Shown here one piece after another: positions 35,901 through 46,231 of a DNA stretch of 64,000 nucleotides. How positions within the stretch are numbered: the stretch's first letter is position 1; each line of letters starts with the position of its first letter. A model generated the notes under the pieces. The model was not told the DNA's origin. It saw only the letters and a program-made list of their open reading frames with translations, and ran no database searches. This stretch comes from Cheilinus undulatus (taxonomy: Eukaryota; Chordata; Actinopteri; Labriformes; Labridae), in the NCBI RefSeq assembly GCF_018320785.1, contig NC_054872.1, forward strand, positions 23,518,769-23,582,768, read 5' to 3'. A program made the position numbers and the translations under genes.

Positions 35901-38900
35901 AGCCCAGCTGCTTTGAGAAAAGACAGAGGCAGGCAGGACACTGACACAGATAACACAGAACTGAAATACAAACCATGCAATTTAAGAGATCTTTTCCTAA
36001 ATTCCTTCAGATGCGTAGAAAGCAGTTCTCACACGTAATTAGCTATGGAGCAACAACAAAAGACACTGTTATTACAGCGTTTGTTCACACGATGTTCTGA
36101 CGATCCCTCTGAATTGTGAGACACAAGCGGGGATGCAGCGTAGGCAGTGTTAATAGAGACCTAATTGCCAATGTGCCATGGAGTATTAATAATGATAACC
36201 AAGGAATAATCTAGCAGGAGTGGGATGAGCTGAGAGGGAAAAACAATTAAGAATTTTATTACAAAGGATCATAAGTCCTTTTATATCACATACATTTTCT
36301 GTCATCATATATGATGACAAAAATGCAGATATGATAACATTTAAAGATTTGTTAATGTGGTGATAACACAAAGAGATAACACAGATAAGAAATGTGGAAA
36401 TATGAACCAAAAAAGTCAAAGCTTTGACAAAGGCAGGATGGTTTCTTCAGCAGAGGTTATCAGAGAAGAAGGGGAGTGTTACTAGTCTTGAAAAATTGCA
36501 AAGAAATAAAAATGAGATGATGTGCAGCAGACAAGAAGAACCTGGGTGCTCTGTATGCTGTGTTATTTATAGCACAGCAGGAAGGGAGTCTTAACCAGGC
36601 AGAGTTCATTTGTTGTTAAAGCAGCAGAGCATCATTATAGTTTAACTGGACTGAGAGGAGAGGTAGTCAATGCAAAAGCTCAGCTGAACAGCAAACAAGC
36701 ATTAAAATGCTGATATTATCATAAATCTGATTAAGCTGGCCTCAGGTCATAACCTTCTATCTGCTTTCTTCCCTTAAGTGGGTCTTACAAACTTTAAAAC
36801 AATAAAAAGTGTCAAAAAATGCTGACTACGACCATTCGGTGTTGAATTATTTGAAAAATACTGCTTTTTTCCCTTCCCTGAAAAGTGGTGGTTTTGGAGA
36901 TTAAGGCCTGACAGCAGCGATATACATATTTGTGTGCAAGAAAGCAATAACACTGGAACTTGGCCTTTTATGTTACAGGAACAAATCAAGAGGGAAGAGC
37001 AGGATACTCTACTGTATTCACAGAGACTTAACTAATGTCTAGTGTATGATCAGCACTAGGGTTGAGTAGTGCTGCAGCTCAAGTTTATCTCAGTTGGAAG
37101 CAAAGCCTAGCAACATAAACAAATTGCAAGACATTAAATCCAAAAAATGTAGTATGCATTCACACTTAGAACGTGGAGATTAACCAGTCAGAAGGAGGCC
37201 TGAATTATTGAGCCATGCAATTAGTGTTTCAGCCAGTGAGATGAAGTTTATCCTAACCCTCACACAATGACTGAGGAAGAAGAATGACAAAAAAGGGGTT
37301 GATGAAAGATTTTTTTGGTAAAAAAGGAAGGAATTTCTCTCATTTACAATTCATTGTCATCTATTCATCCTGTTATTGCAGTACAAATAGTTAAAGTGCA
37401 TATTGCAATTTTTTCTTGTAGTGCTCAAAACTAAGTTGTGAGCATGATTTCACAAATTAAGGGTGTTAAAGCTGGGTCAGGATTTTTTAACCTGTAACAT
37501 CTAAAAAAAGAACTACAAGCTTGATCAGTGAGGAGCTGATGGACAGAAAGTCTGACGTGCTTTAATTACAGTGAAATAACGGATGCATCATATTAAACTT
37601 CTGCCAATATGTCAAATATTTCTAGAAGTGTAAATTGCCAGTTACATCACAATATGATAACAATTCTTAAGCTTGCAATCAATATCTGACAACATCATGA
37701 GGACATTTGACCTACTTCAAAGAAAAACAGCCTTCTTTAAAAAGACCTGATTTTTTCACTGTACAGTGCAATTTTTAATGTTGCAAATGCTGTATTTACT
37801 TAGATTTGCAGGCCCCTGTTTACCTTTTAGTTCAGAGCATAAATATATGTAAGTTTGTGTTTAAACATGATGGCTTTAAGACAGCAAATATTTAAAGTCT
37901 TGAAAATTTCTTTTTCTTCCTTTTCTATGATTCTGATCCGTCTAAAGCACCAAAATGTACCTTTTCTGCAGAGGTGGAAAAAGTACCAGACTATTGTACC
38001 TAAGTAAAAGTACTCTGGTTAAAATTTATTTGAGCAGAAGTAAAAGTACTGGTCTGTAAATCTACTGAAGGAAAAGTAAAAAGTAAGTCATTTAAAATTT
38101 ACTCAAAGTACTGAGTAGCTACTTTTGATACCCAAAAGGCTTTCACAGTGAAATCTGACCTGTCCTTAATGTGCAATAACAAGAAAATATGGACCCCCAA
38201 CCAGGTTGTTTATTATAAGGTTTGACCTAACCTAAAGGAGAATGCAACAGTGGTTTTAGAAGAAATATGGAATCATTCTTTTGCTACGTGCATGAGCTGA
38301 CCTTCATGTGTTGTGAAAACCAAATGACTGGTCGTTTTCATGTTGTTGGCAGAAAGCTTAGACCTCCTTTGTGGCTTTCAGTGTTTATTCTTTTATTCAG
38401 TACTGGATGCTTTTTAAAATGCAATTAAGTACAATATTCCACTCAAAATATACTTAAGTAAAGGTAACAGTAGTGATTTTAAAAACTACTCAAAAAAGTA
38501 CAAGTACACAAAAAGCTACTAAATTACAGTAATTTGAGTAGATGTACAGAGTTACTTTCCACCTCTGCTTTTCTGTACCCTTTTATAATCAAGATCAAGT
38601 CATCCTTCTTCCTATTCTCAAACTGCCTTTGAAAAAAATCAACTCACATGTGAACATGAACACACATTTCTGCACCATTTCAGCTCTTTATATGTTCCAT
38701 TTAATTGTGGCGCATTGGCCTTGTGTACTTTTATAGGATATTATGAGATTTTAACAAGATTAAATCCATTTTACATAGTGACACAGTGAAGATCCAGATT
38801 GATTTTGTTGTAACATAATCTTGATTTTGATAAATATGGAGATGATAGCAAGAGCTGCTGTCCTGTTTAGATCACTTTGAGTTTGGGAAGATGTTATTTT

Positions 38901-41900
38901 TATGATAGATGAAAAATGTTGGACTGCAAACAATGCACCCAAGGAGGCATGCACCAGCGGACTTTTCACTCTACTTTTCAGTCTACTCACTTTTCACACT
39001 ACTTAAGCTTTGGGCAAATAGAACGGGGATAGCGGTGTTATCTGTAGATAATCTTATATTTTGGACATACATGGATTAAAAAATGCTTTGCTAAAAAGAT
39101 GAGAGTTCAGTCCTTGTGTTGTCTATGTCCAAAATATTTCCACCAAGCCGAGAGAGGAGTGGATAACTTCACCTGCTAACTCTTAACCTTGCTTACTACC
39201 AGCTGGTTTTAGATCAGAATGACACAACTGGGCAGAAAATGTCAAACAGGTGTGCAGGAGGAATTTCAAAATAAAGTGTAGCTTAAAGATGACTTTGTAC
39301 ATTGATATTTTAACTTTCTAGTGATTTTAATGGATAACTGATCAACCAATTGATTATCAATCAGTTTCATCCACATAAATTGATTGTTACAGCCCTATAC
39401 ATTTTCATATTCATATTAGCCTACACCGAGATCTGAGTTTCCGTTAGCCGGCATCTGCCGGTCATTGGCCGGTAAAAAGGGCGGAAGTCCGGCAGATAAA
39501 AATATAACCAGTCAAAATGTCCAGCAGAAAACATGCAAATGACCAGATAAGTAAATACTGAATACTTGCATATTATATTTCGTGTAACCTAGAAGATATG
39601 TTGGGAGAATTCATTAAAATAAACTAAAAGTTGCCTAATCTTACTACATCTACTGTCCTGCGGTGCTGGGGTTGTTTATCTCCTCAGATGGCAAGCACAT
39701 GGCTATTTATGTATGCACGATGATGTCGAAGCAAATCTATTTCTCTGTGCGTGCTCAGTACTGCTGGGGACTATGCAGGGAAAGTTTGACCAGAGCTTTC
39801 TCGTAAAGCAGAATTTTAATCTAAGTGAGGTTTTCCCGGTTAACAAAGGCTTAATATCATCAGCGGTATGGAGGGATTTTGAGTATGTCATCATTACGAG
39901 TAATGAAGAGGCTGAAACAAAGGGAACTGTATAGCTGAGTGTCGTAAACACCGATGCAGCAGCAGAGAGAGAGGGGCCTATGCCAGACAGAGTTGTAGTG
40001 GACTTGGCTAAACTACCTATGACCAATCCTCAGATAGAGCTGGATTGTAGTCAACACAGAATCACATCATCAAGTGCAATGCAATGCGTCGGATGCAGTG
40101 GTGTAAAACACACCGCCACTGGACTCTAGAGCAGTGGAGACGTGTTCTCTGGAGTGACGAATAACGTTTCTCCATCTGGCAATCTGATGGATGAGTCTGG
40201 GTTTAGTGGTTGCCAGGAGAACGGTACATGTCTGACTGCATTGTGCCAAGTGTAAAATTTGGTGGAGGAGGGATTATGGTGTGGGATTGTTTTTCAGGAG
40301 CTGGGCTTGGCCCCATAGTTCCAATAAAAGGATGCTTCAGCATACCAAGAGATTTTGGAAAATTCCATGCTCTCAGCTTTGTTGGAACAGTTTGGGGATG
40401 GCCCCTTCCTGTTCCAACATGACTGTGCACCAGTGCACAAAACAAGATCCATAAAGACATGGATGAGAGAGTTTGGTGTGGATGAACTTGACTGGCCTGC
40501 ACAGAGTCCTGACCTCAACCTCATAGAACACCTTTGGAATGAATTAGAGCGGAAACTGAGAGTCAGGCCTTCTCGTCCAACATCAGTGTGTGACCTCACA
40601 AATGCACTTCTGGAAAAATGGTTAAAAATTCCCATAAACACACTCCTAAACCTTGTGGAAAGCCTTCCCAGAAGAATTGAAACTGTTATAGCTGCAAAGG
40701 GTGGACTGACGTCATAATAAACCGTATGGATTAAGAATGGGATGTCACCTAAGTTCATATGCGAGTCAAGGCAGGTTAGCCAATACTTTTGGCAATATAG
40801 TGTGTGTGTGTGTGTGTATATACAGTGCTTAAAAAATGTATTAGACCACCTGTCATATTTGTCTCAGAGACCATCCAGCATCACAAAGTGCTTTAATGCG
40901 GACTCTTTCATTTTCAGTGAGCTCTCCATGTTTTACCATTTTGAACAGGAATGAGGGATTTCAAACTGACTTCACCCAAATTTGAGCCGGCTCACTGGGC
41001 TTTTCTGAGAAGTCAGAAATTAATCAAGCATAACATTCAAGTTTAAAACTCATTTTTCTGTTCAGGAATGCAAGTAAATAACTATAATTTGACATATTAA
41101 TCAAGAAATATTAATGTGCTTTACTATTTTTTCAGTTTTTTGTAAATCTGTAAATTTGAAAATTCATGGATAACAACAATTATATTTTAGCATTAAAAAT
41201 ATCATTTCGGTTAAAGAGCTTCTACTGGAGGCAATCTCAATGCAGAGACATCGAGATGAGATTCTGCAACCAGATGATATTGTGTTATCAAAGTGATAAC
41301 ACAACAGTGTGCTGATATTCTGTTATCAAAGTGATATAATAGTGTAAAATCTTGTCTTGTTCTCTTGAACCCAAATCTTGCCTTGTCTCTCGATCCAAGC
41401 ATCTCACCACACTCCTACAAGGAGGATTGAATAAATCTGCATGACTTGCTCCCTGAAGCAATGTTGGAAAAAGCTCTCATACAACCACAACAAGAACAGG
41501 CTGAAGGCTACTTACCCTGAAAGAGCCCCAGATGTACACTGTTCCATCCTCTGTGAGTGCAGCTGAGTGGCTGTCTCCTGCAGACACCTGCACCACCTTC
41601 CCCTCTAGTGTCACCTTTCCTGGAGCCATCTCAGACCCCTCTCTTCCCAGAGCCCCCTCGTCGTTACAACCAAAAGTGTAAACCTAAAACAGAAACAAAG
41701 AATACCCCACCATTATCTTTAATGTTGGTAAGGAATATTAAGTGCAAGTTCATCCTTAAAAGAAGGTTTTGGCTTACATTGCCTGTGTCACTGAGGCACA
41801 CGGTGTGCATGCCTCCAGCAAACACTTGAACAATTTTCTCTGGGAGTGGCACAAGGGCGGGTTTCTTCCTTTCTATGATGTCCTGGCCAAGACCCAACTG

Positions 41901-42450
41901 TCCAACGTCACCCTGGCCCAGAACAAGAACCTGCCCAGCGTCTTTGCCATGGCTCCTGTGGGAAACTGGAACACACAACCATTTTCATAACTGCTTTGTT
42001 TAATTTGATCTAGGATGTTATCATTATAGCAAGGCAAAATTTGACTCTGGCATGAAAACAATGACATGAAGCAACTGGTCCAAACTGTACTGGTTGGGTG
42101 CGGCATGCTTACTAGCTACATTCTTTCTCGACCTAGGCTAGGTGTGTTTGTTACAAAATGGATTTAAGGCTTTTTTTTTTCTTTTTTGAGAAATTCTTTT
42201 TTATTTTTTTGTTTTCAAATTAAGTCTCACTCTAAATCCAAACGCAAGCCTAAATATGCATAAACCCTCCCAAAATACAGAAAAAAAAATGTTTTGCTTT
42301 ACTGACTAGAGGCATGAGTTAAGATAACTGTGGTTTCCTTTCTCCTTTCTGTTTTGGAATAGCCAGTGACATACCTTTCACTTTCTTTGGTCCTGTATCA
42401 TCTTCCACTATAGCTTCAGACTTCCTCTTGTTGGCCTTTTTACCAGGCAT
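29746..42450 (-). CDS. rcc1: Regulator of chromosome condensation 1, Ran GEF; nine coding exons
   Basis: Coding exons in order: 42450-42375, 41965-41778, 41683-41516, 35144-35048, 33726-33604, 33502-33362, 33187-33068, 30275-30123 and 29921-29746. All join in frame to 413 aa; human RCC1 is 421. Rcc1 sits on nucleosomes as a seven-bladed propeller and exchanges GDP for GTP on Ran, driving nuclear transport and spindle assembly. Evidence: a basic N-terminal tail ([10 protein letters not shown] ... PKKVKVSHRSHG), repeated RCC1 blades ([69 protein letters not shown]), GNDHL with Asp179 matching human catalytic Asp182, and GGQHHSLC (His296-His297) matching the human His304 region. The C-terminus reads [16 protein letters not shown] non-coding first exon is likely because an acceptor (CCTCAAAG) lies 15 bp before the ATG. 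Introns hold at least four transposons. Confidence 0.96.
30123..30275 (-). CDS. rcc1: rcc1 coding exon 8
   Basis: Encodes [17 protein letters not shown] to [11 protein letters not shown]. 153 bp, phase 1 to 1. Confidence 0.95.
30276..31695 (-). other. rcc1 intron 7, part without recognised element
   Basis: This part of the 2792-bp intron shows no recognisable repeat ends or coding frame. Confidence 0.5.
31704..32729. mobile_element. hAT-like element in rcc1 intron 7, perfect 8-bp target duplication
   Basis: Begins TAGGGGTGTAAAGGTAC and ends GTTACACCCCTA, with exact GTTTACAC at 31696-31703 and 32730-32737. The subterminal part contains repeated GTACCG words (ccgtactgaaaacgtaccg). 1026 bp, no transposase frame. 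The right-end sequence recurs at about 57330-57436. Confidence 0.9.
32738..33067 (-). other. rcc1 intron 7, donor-proximal part
   Basis: Unremarkable intron sequence between the hAT-like element and exon 7. Confidence 0.6.
33068..33187 (-). CDS. rcc1: rcc1 coding exon 7
   Basis: Encodes [12 protein letters not shown] to [12 protein letters not shown]. 120 bp, phase 1 to 1; acceptor CCCTTCAG. Confidence 0.94.
33362..33502 (-). CDS. rcc1: rcc1 coding exon 6
   Basis: Encodes [14 protein letters not shown] to [10 protein letters not shown]. 141 bp, phase 1 to 1; donor G|GTCAGT is a weaker form. Confidence 0.93.
33604..33726 (-). CDS. rcc1: rcc1 coding exon 5
   Basis: Encodes [14 protein letters not shown] to RGGRRGL, including Asp179, the counterpart of a human RCC1 catalytic residue. 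123 bp, phase 1 to 1. Confidence 0.95.
33788..35016. mobile_element. hAT-like element filling rcc1 intron 4
   Basis: Begins TAGTGATGCACAATAAG and ends, inverse strand, TAAGGATGCACGATAATTATC. The flanks CTTTAGAT (33780-33787) and CTTAAGAT (35017-35024) match at 7 of 8 bases. CCGATAA-type words occur near both ends. 1229 bp, with no complete coding frame. Confidence 0.85.
35048..35144 (-). CDS. rcc1: rcc1 coding exon 4
   Basis: Encodes [16 protein letters not shown] to VVKITS. Enters in phase 0 and leaves in phase 1 (donor G|GTAAGAA). Confidence 0.95.
35266..35724. mobile_element. Short hAT element (MITE) in rcc1 intron 3
   Basis: Begins CAGTGGGCCTCGCAGG, ends TTGAGAAACACTG, and is flanked by exact GTCTACAG at 35258-35265 and 35725-35732. 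459 bp, non-coding, with a (CAAAA)n-like run at about 35479-35508. Confidence 0.9.
35733..37960 (-). other. rcc1 intron 3, unassigned part
   Basis: No repeat boundary or coding frame was recognised. Confidence 0.5.
37969..38567. mobile_element. CAGAGGTGGAAA MITE with perfect 8-bp target duplication
   Basis: Begins CAGAGGTGGAAAAAGTACC and ends TTACTTTCCACCTCTG. Exact CTTTTCTG flanks it (37961-37968, 38568-38575). The subterminal parts are full of AAGTAAAAGTACT words. 599 bp, no protein. The 8-bp duplication and CAG...CTG ends suggest a hAT origin. Confidence 0.9.
38576..40057. other. rcc1 intron 3, with a GCCGG-rich repeat fragment
   Basis: Mostly unassigned. At 39436-39500 there are several GCCGG/CCGGC words (gccggcatctgccggtcattggccgg) in otherwise AT-rich DNA, suggesting the end of a dispersed transposon. 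No partner end was found. Confidence 0.35.
40058..40801 (+). mobile_element. 5'-truncated Tc1/mariner copy (DD34E transposase C-terminus)
   Basis: Frame 40355-40717 encodes [15 protein letters not shown], then [22 protein letters not shown]. The spacing between the catalytic Asp and Glu is exactly 34 residues, the DD34E signature. The right inverted repeat ends 'caatacttttggcaatatag' and runs into a (TG)n tract. The N-terminal paired-type DNA-binding domain and left repeat are missing, so it is inactive. Same family as the copy at 25947-28435. Confidence 0.88.
40799..40819 (+). repeat. (TG)n microsatellite
   Basis: About ten TG units directly after the Tc1 inverted repeat. Confidence 0.9.
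40820..41515 (-). other. rcc1 intron 3, exon-3-proximal part
   Basis: Starts 'tacagtgcttaaaaaatg', which resembles the end of a Tc1-type MITE, but no partner end was found. The rest is unassigned. Confidence 0.35.
41516..41683 (-). CDS. rcc1: rcc1 coding exon 3
   Basis: Encodes [15 protein letters not shown] to VYIWGSFR; phase 0 on both sides, 168 bp. The intron before it is only 94 bp. Confidence 0.95.
41778..41965 (-). CDS. rcc1: rcc1 coding exon 2
   Basis: Encodes [20 protein letters not shown] through [11 protein letters not shown]. The acceptor GTTCCAG is chosen over the CCCACAG 10 bp further in, because only the former keeps the frame and restores the conserved KVSHRSH join. Confidence 0.95.
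42375..42450 (-). CDS. rcc1: rcc1 coding exon 1
   Basis: Start [18 protein letters not shown] then GPKKVK, the nuclear-localisation tail. Donor G|GTATGT, phase 1. The acceptor-like CCTCAAAG just upstream implies a separate 5' UTR exon. Confidence 0.92.
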
Positions 42451-43640
42451 GTCAGAAACAATTGGAGGCTTTGAGGAAACACAGAAGAGAAGATTTTTGT
42501 TATACCCTGCAAGTGGCTGAGTCACTCAGTCTTATCACTGGTAAGAGAAAAAAATAAGTTAACTGAAGGGCATCAACCTGTCTTCACATACTAAACTTTA
42601 AAGTAGCGGATAAACAATTAAAGGATCAATGGCAAAAGGAGAATACATCCACAAAGAAACCTTAACATATCAGGGATATCAACACTGAACTGCAATGTGA
42701 TGCCTGTAAAAAAGTAAAATATATAGACTAGACAGCAACAAAAAGTCCTCCATCCCAACATTGAGAAATGCCTTGAAATGATCTCAATCAAAAATCCTGA
42801 AAACAAACCCTGTCTAAATTGAATCAATACATGTGCAAAAATGCGGATGTATTTGTGCAATTTCAACAAGTATCGCTCATAATTTAGTAAAACACACCTG
42901 TGAATATTAAAATCTCACCACTACTCTCTCACCTTTTCTCTTATGGCACGTTTTGGGTTAAAATCATGACTAGATATCTGCACTCCTAGTTGTTACTGTG
43001 GCCAGGAGCGCGTACCAGGAACTGTTGCTGTCAGCTTTATCAATAGCTTTATTCAATGCACAGACAGCTGTGCTTCCTCTGCGGCTGTCGTGAAGTTGAC
43101 ACCCGAAACGAGAGCACACATGGCTCTGAATTAGTTACACTCACAAAAACCACTGCTATAAGCTCCCTCGTGGACTTTAACCTTTGGCAAGATCATGTCC
43201 AGAGAGTGCCGTCAGAGCTTTACCATTTCCCATGAGTGAGATGAATACCAGGGTTTAAAATAGGCTACGTGATCCAACGTTGGCAGTGCCCATGTGTCCT
43301 AGCTAACATCTACAGAGCTAGGTTACAGGGCGAGTCGCACATGACTGACCTGATTCATGATCGACAGTTTCAGTGTCAACACGAGCGGCAAAACGACAGC
43401 TATTTAACTTACATAACATATTCTAAATACATTGCAGTTGTTGCTTAGCTTCAGGTAGTATCGGGGCAATAGCTAACGTCCAGATATGTTTGCTAGCAGG
43501 CGCTAAAGTTAAACAGCTAGCGGTGTTAGCATGAAATGCTGTATGAATGAAGCTCAATAACTATTCTTCGAATTCACTGTACATTAATTTCTCAGATGTT
43601 GTTTTTATTGCCCATATCTTCCCTTTGAACTCCGTAGAAT
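42451..43640 (-). other. rcc1 5' UTR intron (inferred)
   Basis: No coding exon was recognised. The acceptor before the first coding exon requires an upstream non-coding exon in or beyond this stretch. In human, U17/SNORA73 snoRNAs lie in RCC1 5' introns; I found no convincing H/ACA snoRNA here. Confidence 0.4.
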
Positions 43641-43800
43641 CTCAGAAATAACAAACCTGTTATAAAAAGAAGTTTCAGCTTGCCCTGTAACGAACGTGCG
43701 CAGCCTGTTCCCGGTCTTGATTGAGAAACTGAACTCACGCACGCACGTAAAACGTCACTTTCTTAGACCTTGCGTCTTAAAGAAACAGTAGCACTATCTT
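43641..43800 (-). promoter_or_regulatory. rcc1: Probable rcc1 promoter / first-exon region
   Basis: A CpG-containing block (cgaacgtgcgcagcc, cacgcacgcacgtaaaacgtcac) stands out from the AT-rich surroundings about 1.2-1.3 kb upstream of the start codon. It includes a TGACGT CRE-like core on the minus strand. The transcription start is not resolved. Confidence 0.35.
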
Positions 43801-43970
43801 TCAGCACTGGAAGAAAAAGAGGCATGCCGTACTTCCATGAAAAGATAAAAGGCCTTCAGACTTTCCATCAATGTTTGGTTTGATGTAAACTAAATAGGTG
43901 TTGTCAACAAAAGAATAAACGAATGTGTAGTTACTAATTGTGCAGCATTTTGTCTCCTGAAATTTTTAAA

Positions 43971-44868
43971 CAGAGGTAGAAAGTAACTAAGTGCATACAC
44001 TCAGTTTTTTTGGGTGAATTTTGAAATCCGTACTAATAGTCCTGTTCTTCTGGTTGAGCTCATGGAGATTGTTTCATAGAGGTGTGACTTCACCTGCAAA
44101 CGCTGGTGCAGGTCCATATTCTCATGTTATTATTGCCAATAAGGAAAGATCACTTTTCACTGTACAACTCCTTAGTAGCTCCTAAAGCTTTCTAATTAAT
44201 CTCAGTTTAGATTAAATCGTTATATGTCCTACTGCAGTTTCAAATCGCAGAAATTGTAATATTTCTTTTGCCTGAAATGTGTCAACAAACAGTTTCGTAT
44301 GATTTTTTGCAGCACCAGCAGCAGAAATGTTATGCTTTACACATTCAGATTATGCTGCAACATTTTTTTCAAGAAGTTTGCGAAAATCCTACTTTTTATT
44401 TTTGAACAGTTTTTTTCTGGTAACAGTTGAGAATGACGTAAAATTCATCAGTTGGATATTTGAAAAAATGGTTCAGCCAAAGCTGCCATGATTGTGACAA
44501 AGCTTTAAGTTAAACAAATAAGTTAATTTGATACTGTAATCAAAGTAGATACATAAAGATGTGAAATTCATTATGCATCATGCTATATAACCCTAACATA
44601 CAGGCCCACAGGAAAGAATAGTTTATGCTTGATCTGTTGAGAATGATATAGAACACAAAAGCAATATTGGAAAGAAAATAATTGCAATTTGATTATTTTT
44701 AAACCATTCAGCCCTATTAGCTACTCAGTACTTACAATAAACTTTGAATTAAACACTTTTTACGCCTCCTTGAGTAGATTTATGGACCACTACTTTTACT
44801 GAAGTAAGTTTTAACCACAATAACTGTACTTTTACTTGAGTAAAATACTCTTGTACTTTCCATCTCTG
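43971..44868. mobile_element. Second CAGAGGT-type MITE, upstream of rcc1
   Basis: Begins CAGAGGTAGAAAGTAACTAA and ends TTGTACTTTCCATCTCTG, with the same TACTTTTACTTGAGTAAA words as 37969-38567. The flanks TTTTTAAA and ATTTTAAC match at 6 of 8 bases. 898 bp, non-coding, probably an older copy. Confidence 0.7.
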
Positions 44869-45752
44869 ATTTTAACATGAGCCTTTTGACTCTAATGAGC
44901 CCATATGTGTAGTTTTTGTAACAAGCACATTTTTGGTGCCTTGGTTGAGCTTCAGGTAATTTCTAAGGTCATATCTAATTACATTTCAGCAATGCAAATC
45001 TGTTCCCAGATGTAAAAACATGGATGTAAAAGAGGGGGTGGTTTTGTAGCTGATTAAAGTAGCAGATTAAAAAAAATGTGTGAACTTTTTTCCCTCTTTC
45101 TTATATATTTAATATGGTCTTTTAATATATTAGGAGTGGCAAAAATAAGTTTTTTTTTTAAAAAGTGTCCAGTGTAATTTTAGATTTAACTTTTAAAGCT
45201 TCTGTCAGGGATTCTAAGTTTGTGTTGATTTTGGCAACACTTTTAGACAAAGACAACTTACCTCTTTGATACTTTGTCCTGTACATGTAAGCCTAGTATT
45301 TTTCTTTTTGTCTGAATCCAAATAATATCATTTTCAATCTTTTAACAGTCAAATGTATTAATCACCAAGAAGCTTTCCTATGGGAAATGTAAACACAGGC
45401 TATTAAAGCAACATGCCGTTGATCATTTTTTCGGGCACCAACCCTGCAGCAGCAGTTTCAGGCATTAACAATAAATACCATTTTAGTCAATCTCAATGGT
45501 CTTATTTGCTTTTGTCGGTCATAATGATGCATCAAAATTATTTTTACTCTGCCTCAACAACAGCTAAAAAATCTTCACATGAGTTTGAATCACTGACAAT
45601 AATAAACAGTTTGAGTTTTGTTTTTTTTTTTTGAAAATTTTTTTTGCTACTTTAAGCGATTTTTCCTCATAAGCGAAACAATCTTTTCTCTATGTGAATG
45701 AATCTGGGATATCTGTATGAAAAAAAAGCAAGTTTCAAAATACTTATGTATA
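44869..45752. other. rcc1-phactr4 spacer, nothing recognised
   Basis: AT-rich with poly-T runs near 45620-45650. Confidence 0.5.
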
Positions 45753-45760
45753 ATACAGCC

Positions 45761-46223
45761 TGCTGGTTCTTAACTGGGATAGCCTCAGGGCCCACAAACA
45801 CTTCCTTAATGAGAGACTGTGACCAAAATTTCTGAAAATTTTCAACCATGCAAGTGTATTTACTAAAAAAAAAAAGTTCCACTTTGGTAAGGTTTGGATA
45901 AGATGGAACAAATATGTATGATTGGAAAAACAGAATAGAAGGAAAAAACAGATGTTTAAAGGGTGCATCATTACAGACGCCCTTGGAGGATGTGCTTGCA
46001 TATACTTTTATTCTGTTTTCTCATGATAACCTGTAAGTTTCTGTTGTTCACTAGAGATCTCACAAACGGCGACATCTACTCTTTATCATGGGAAATTGGA
46101 GAAATGTGTGGATGTATGTCCACCTGGGACTTCTGTACATTATAGACTTTTTGCTAAAAAATTTTGCCAGGGAGACATTTGGGACCCACTTTTGGGACCC
46201 CACACACCGGTTGAGAACCACTG
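45761..46223. mobile_element. hAT-like MITE in the rcc1-phactr4 spacer
   Basis: Starts TGCTGGTTCTTAACTGGG and ends CCGGTTGAGAACCACTG. The flanks ATACAGCC (45753-45760) and ATAAAGCC (46224-46231) match at 7 of 8 bases. 463 bp, no protein. Confidence 0.75.
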
Positions 46224-46231
46224 ATAAAGCC

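Noticed and set aside
41955..41965. Alternative rcc1 exon 2 acceptor at CCCACAG
   Set aside because: It would break the frame with exon 1 and lose the conserved KVSHRSH join.
42451..43640. U17/SNORA73-type snoRNA in the rcc1 5' intron, as in human
   Set aside because: Looked for H/ACA boxes and conserved U17 words on the minus strand; none convincing.
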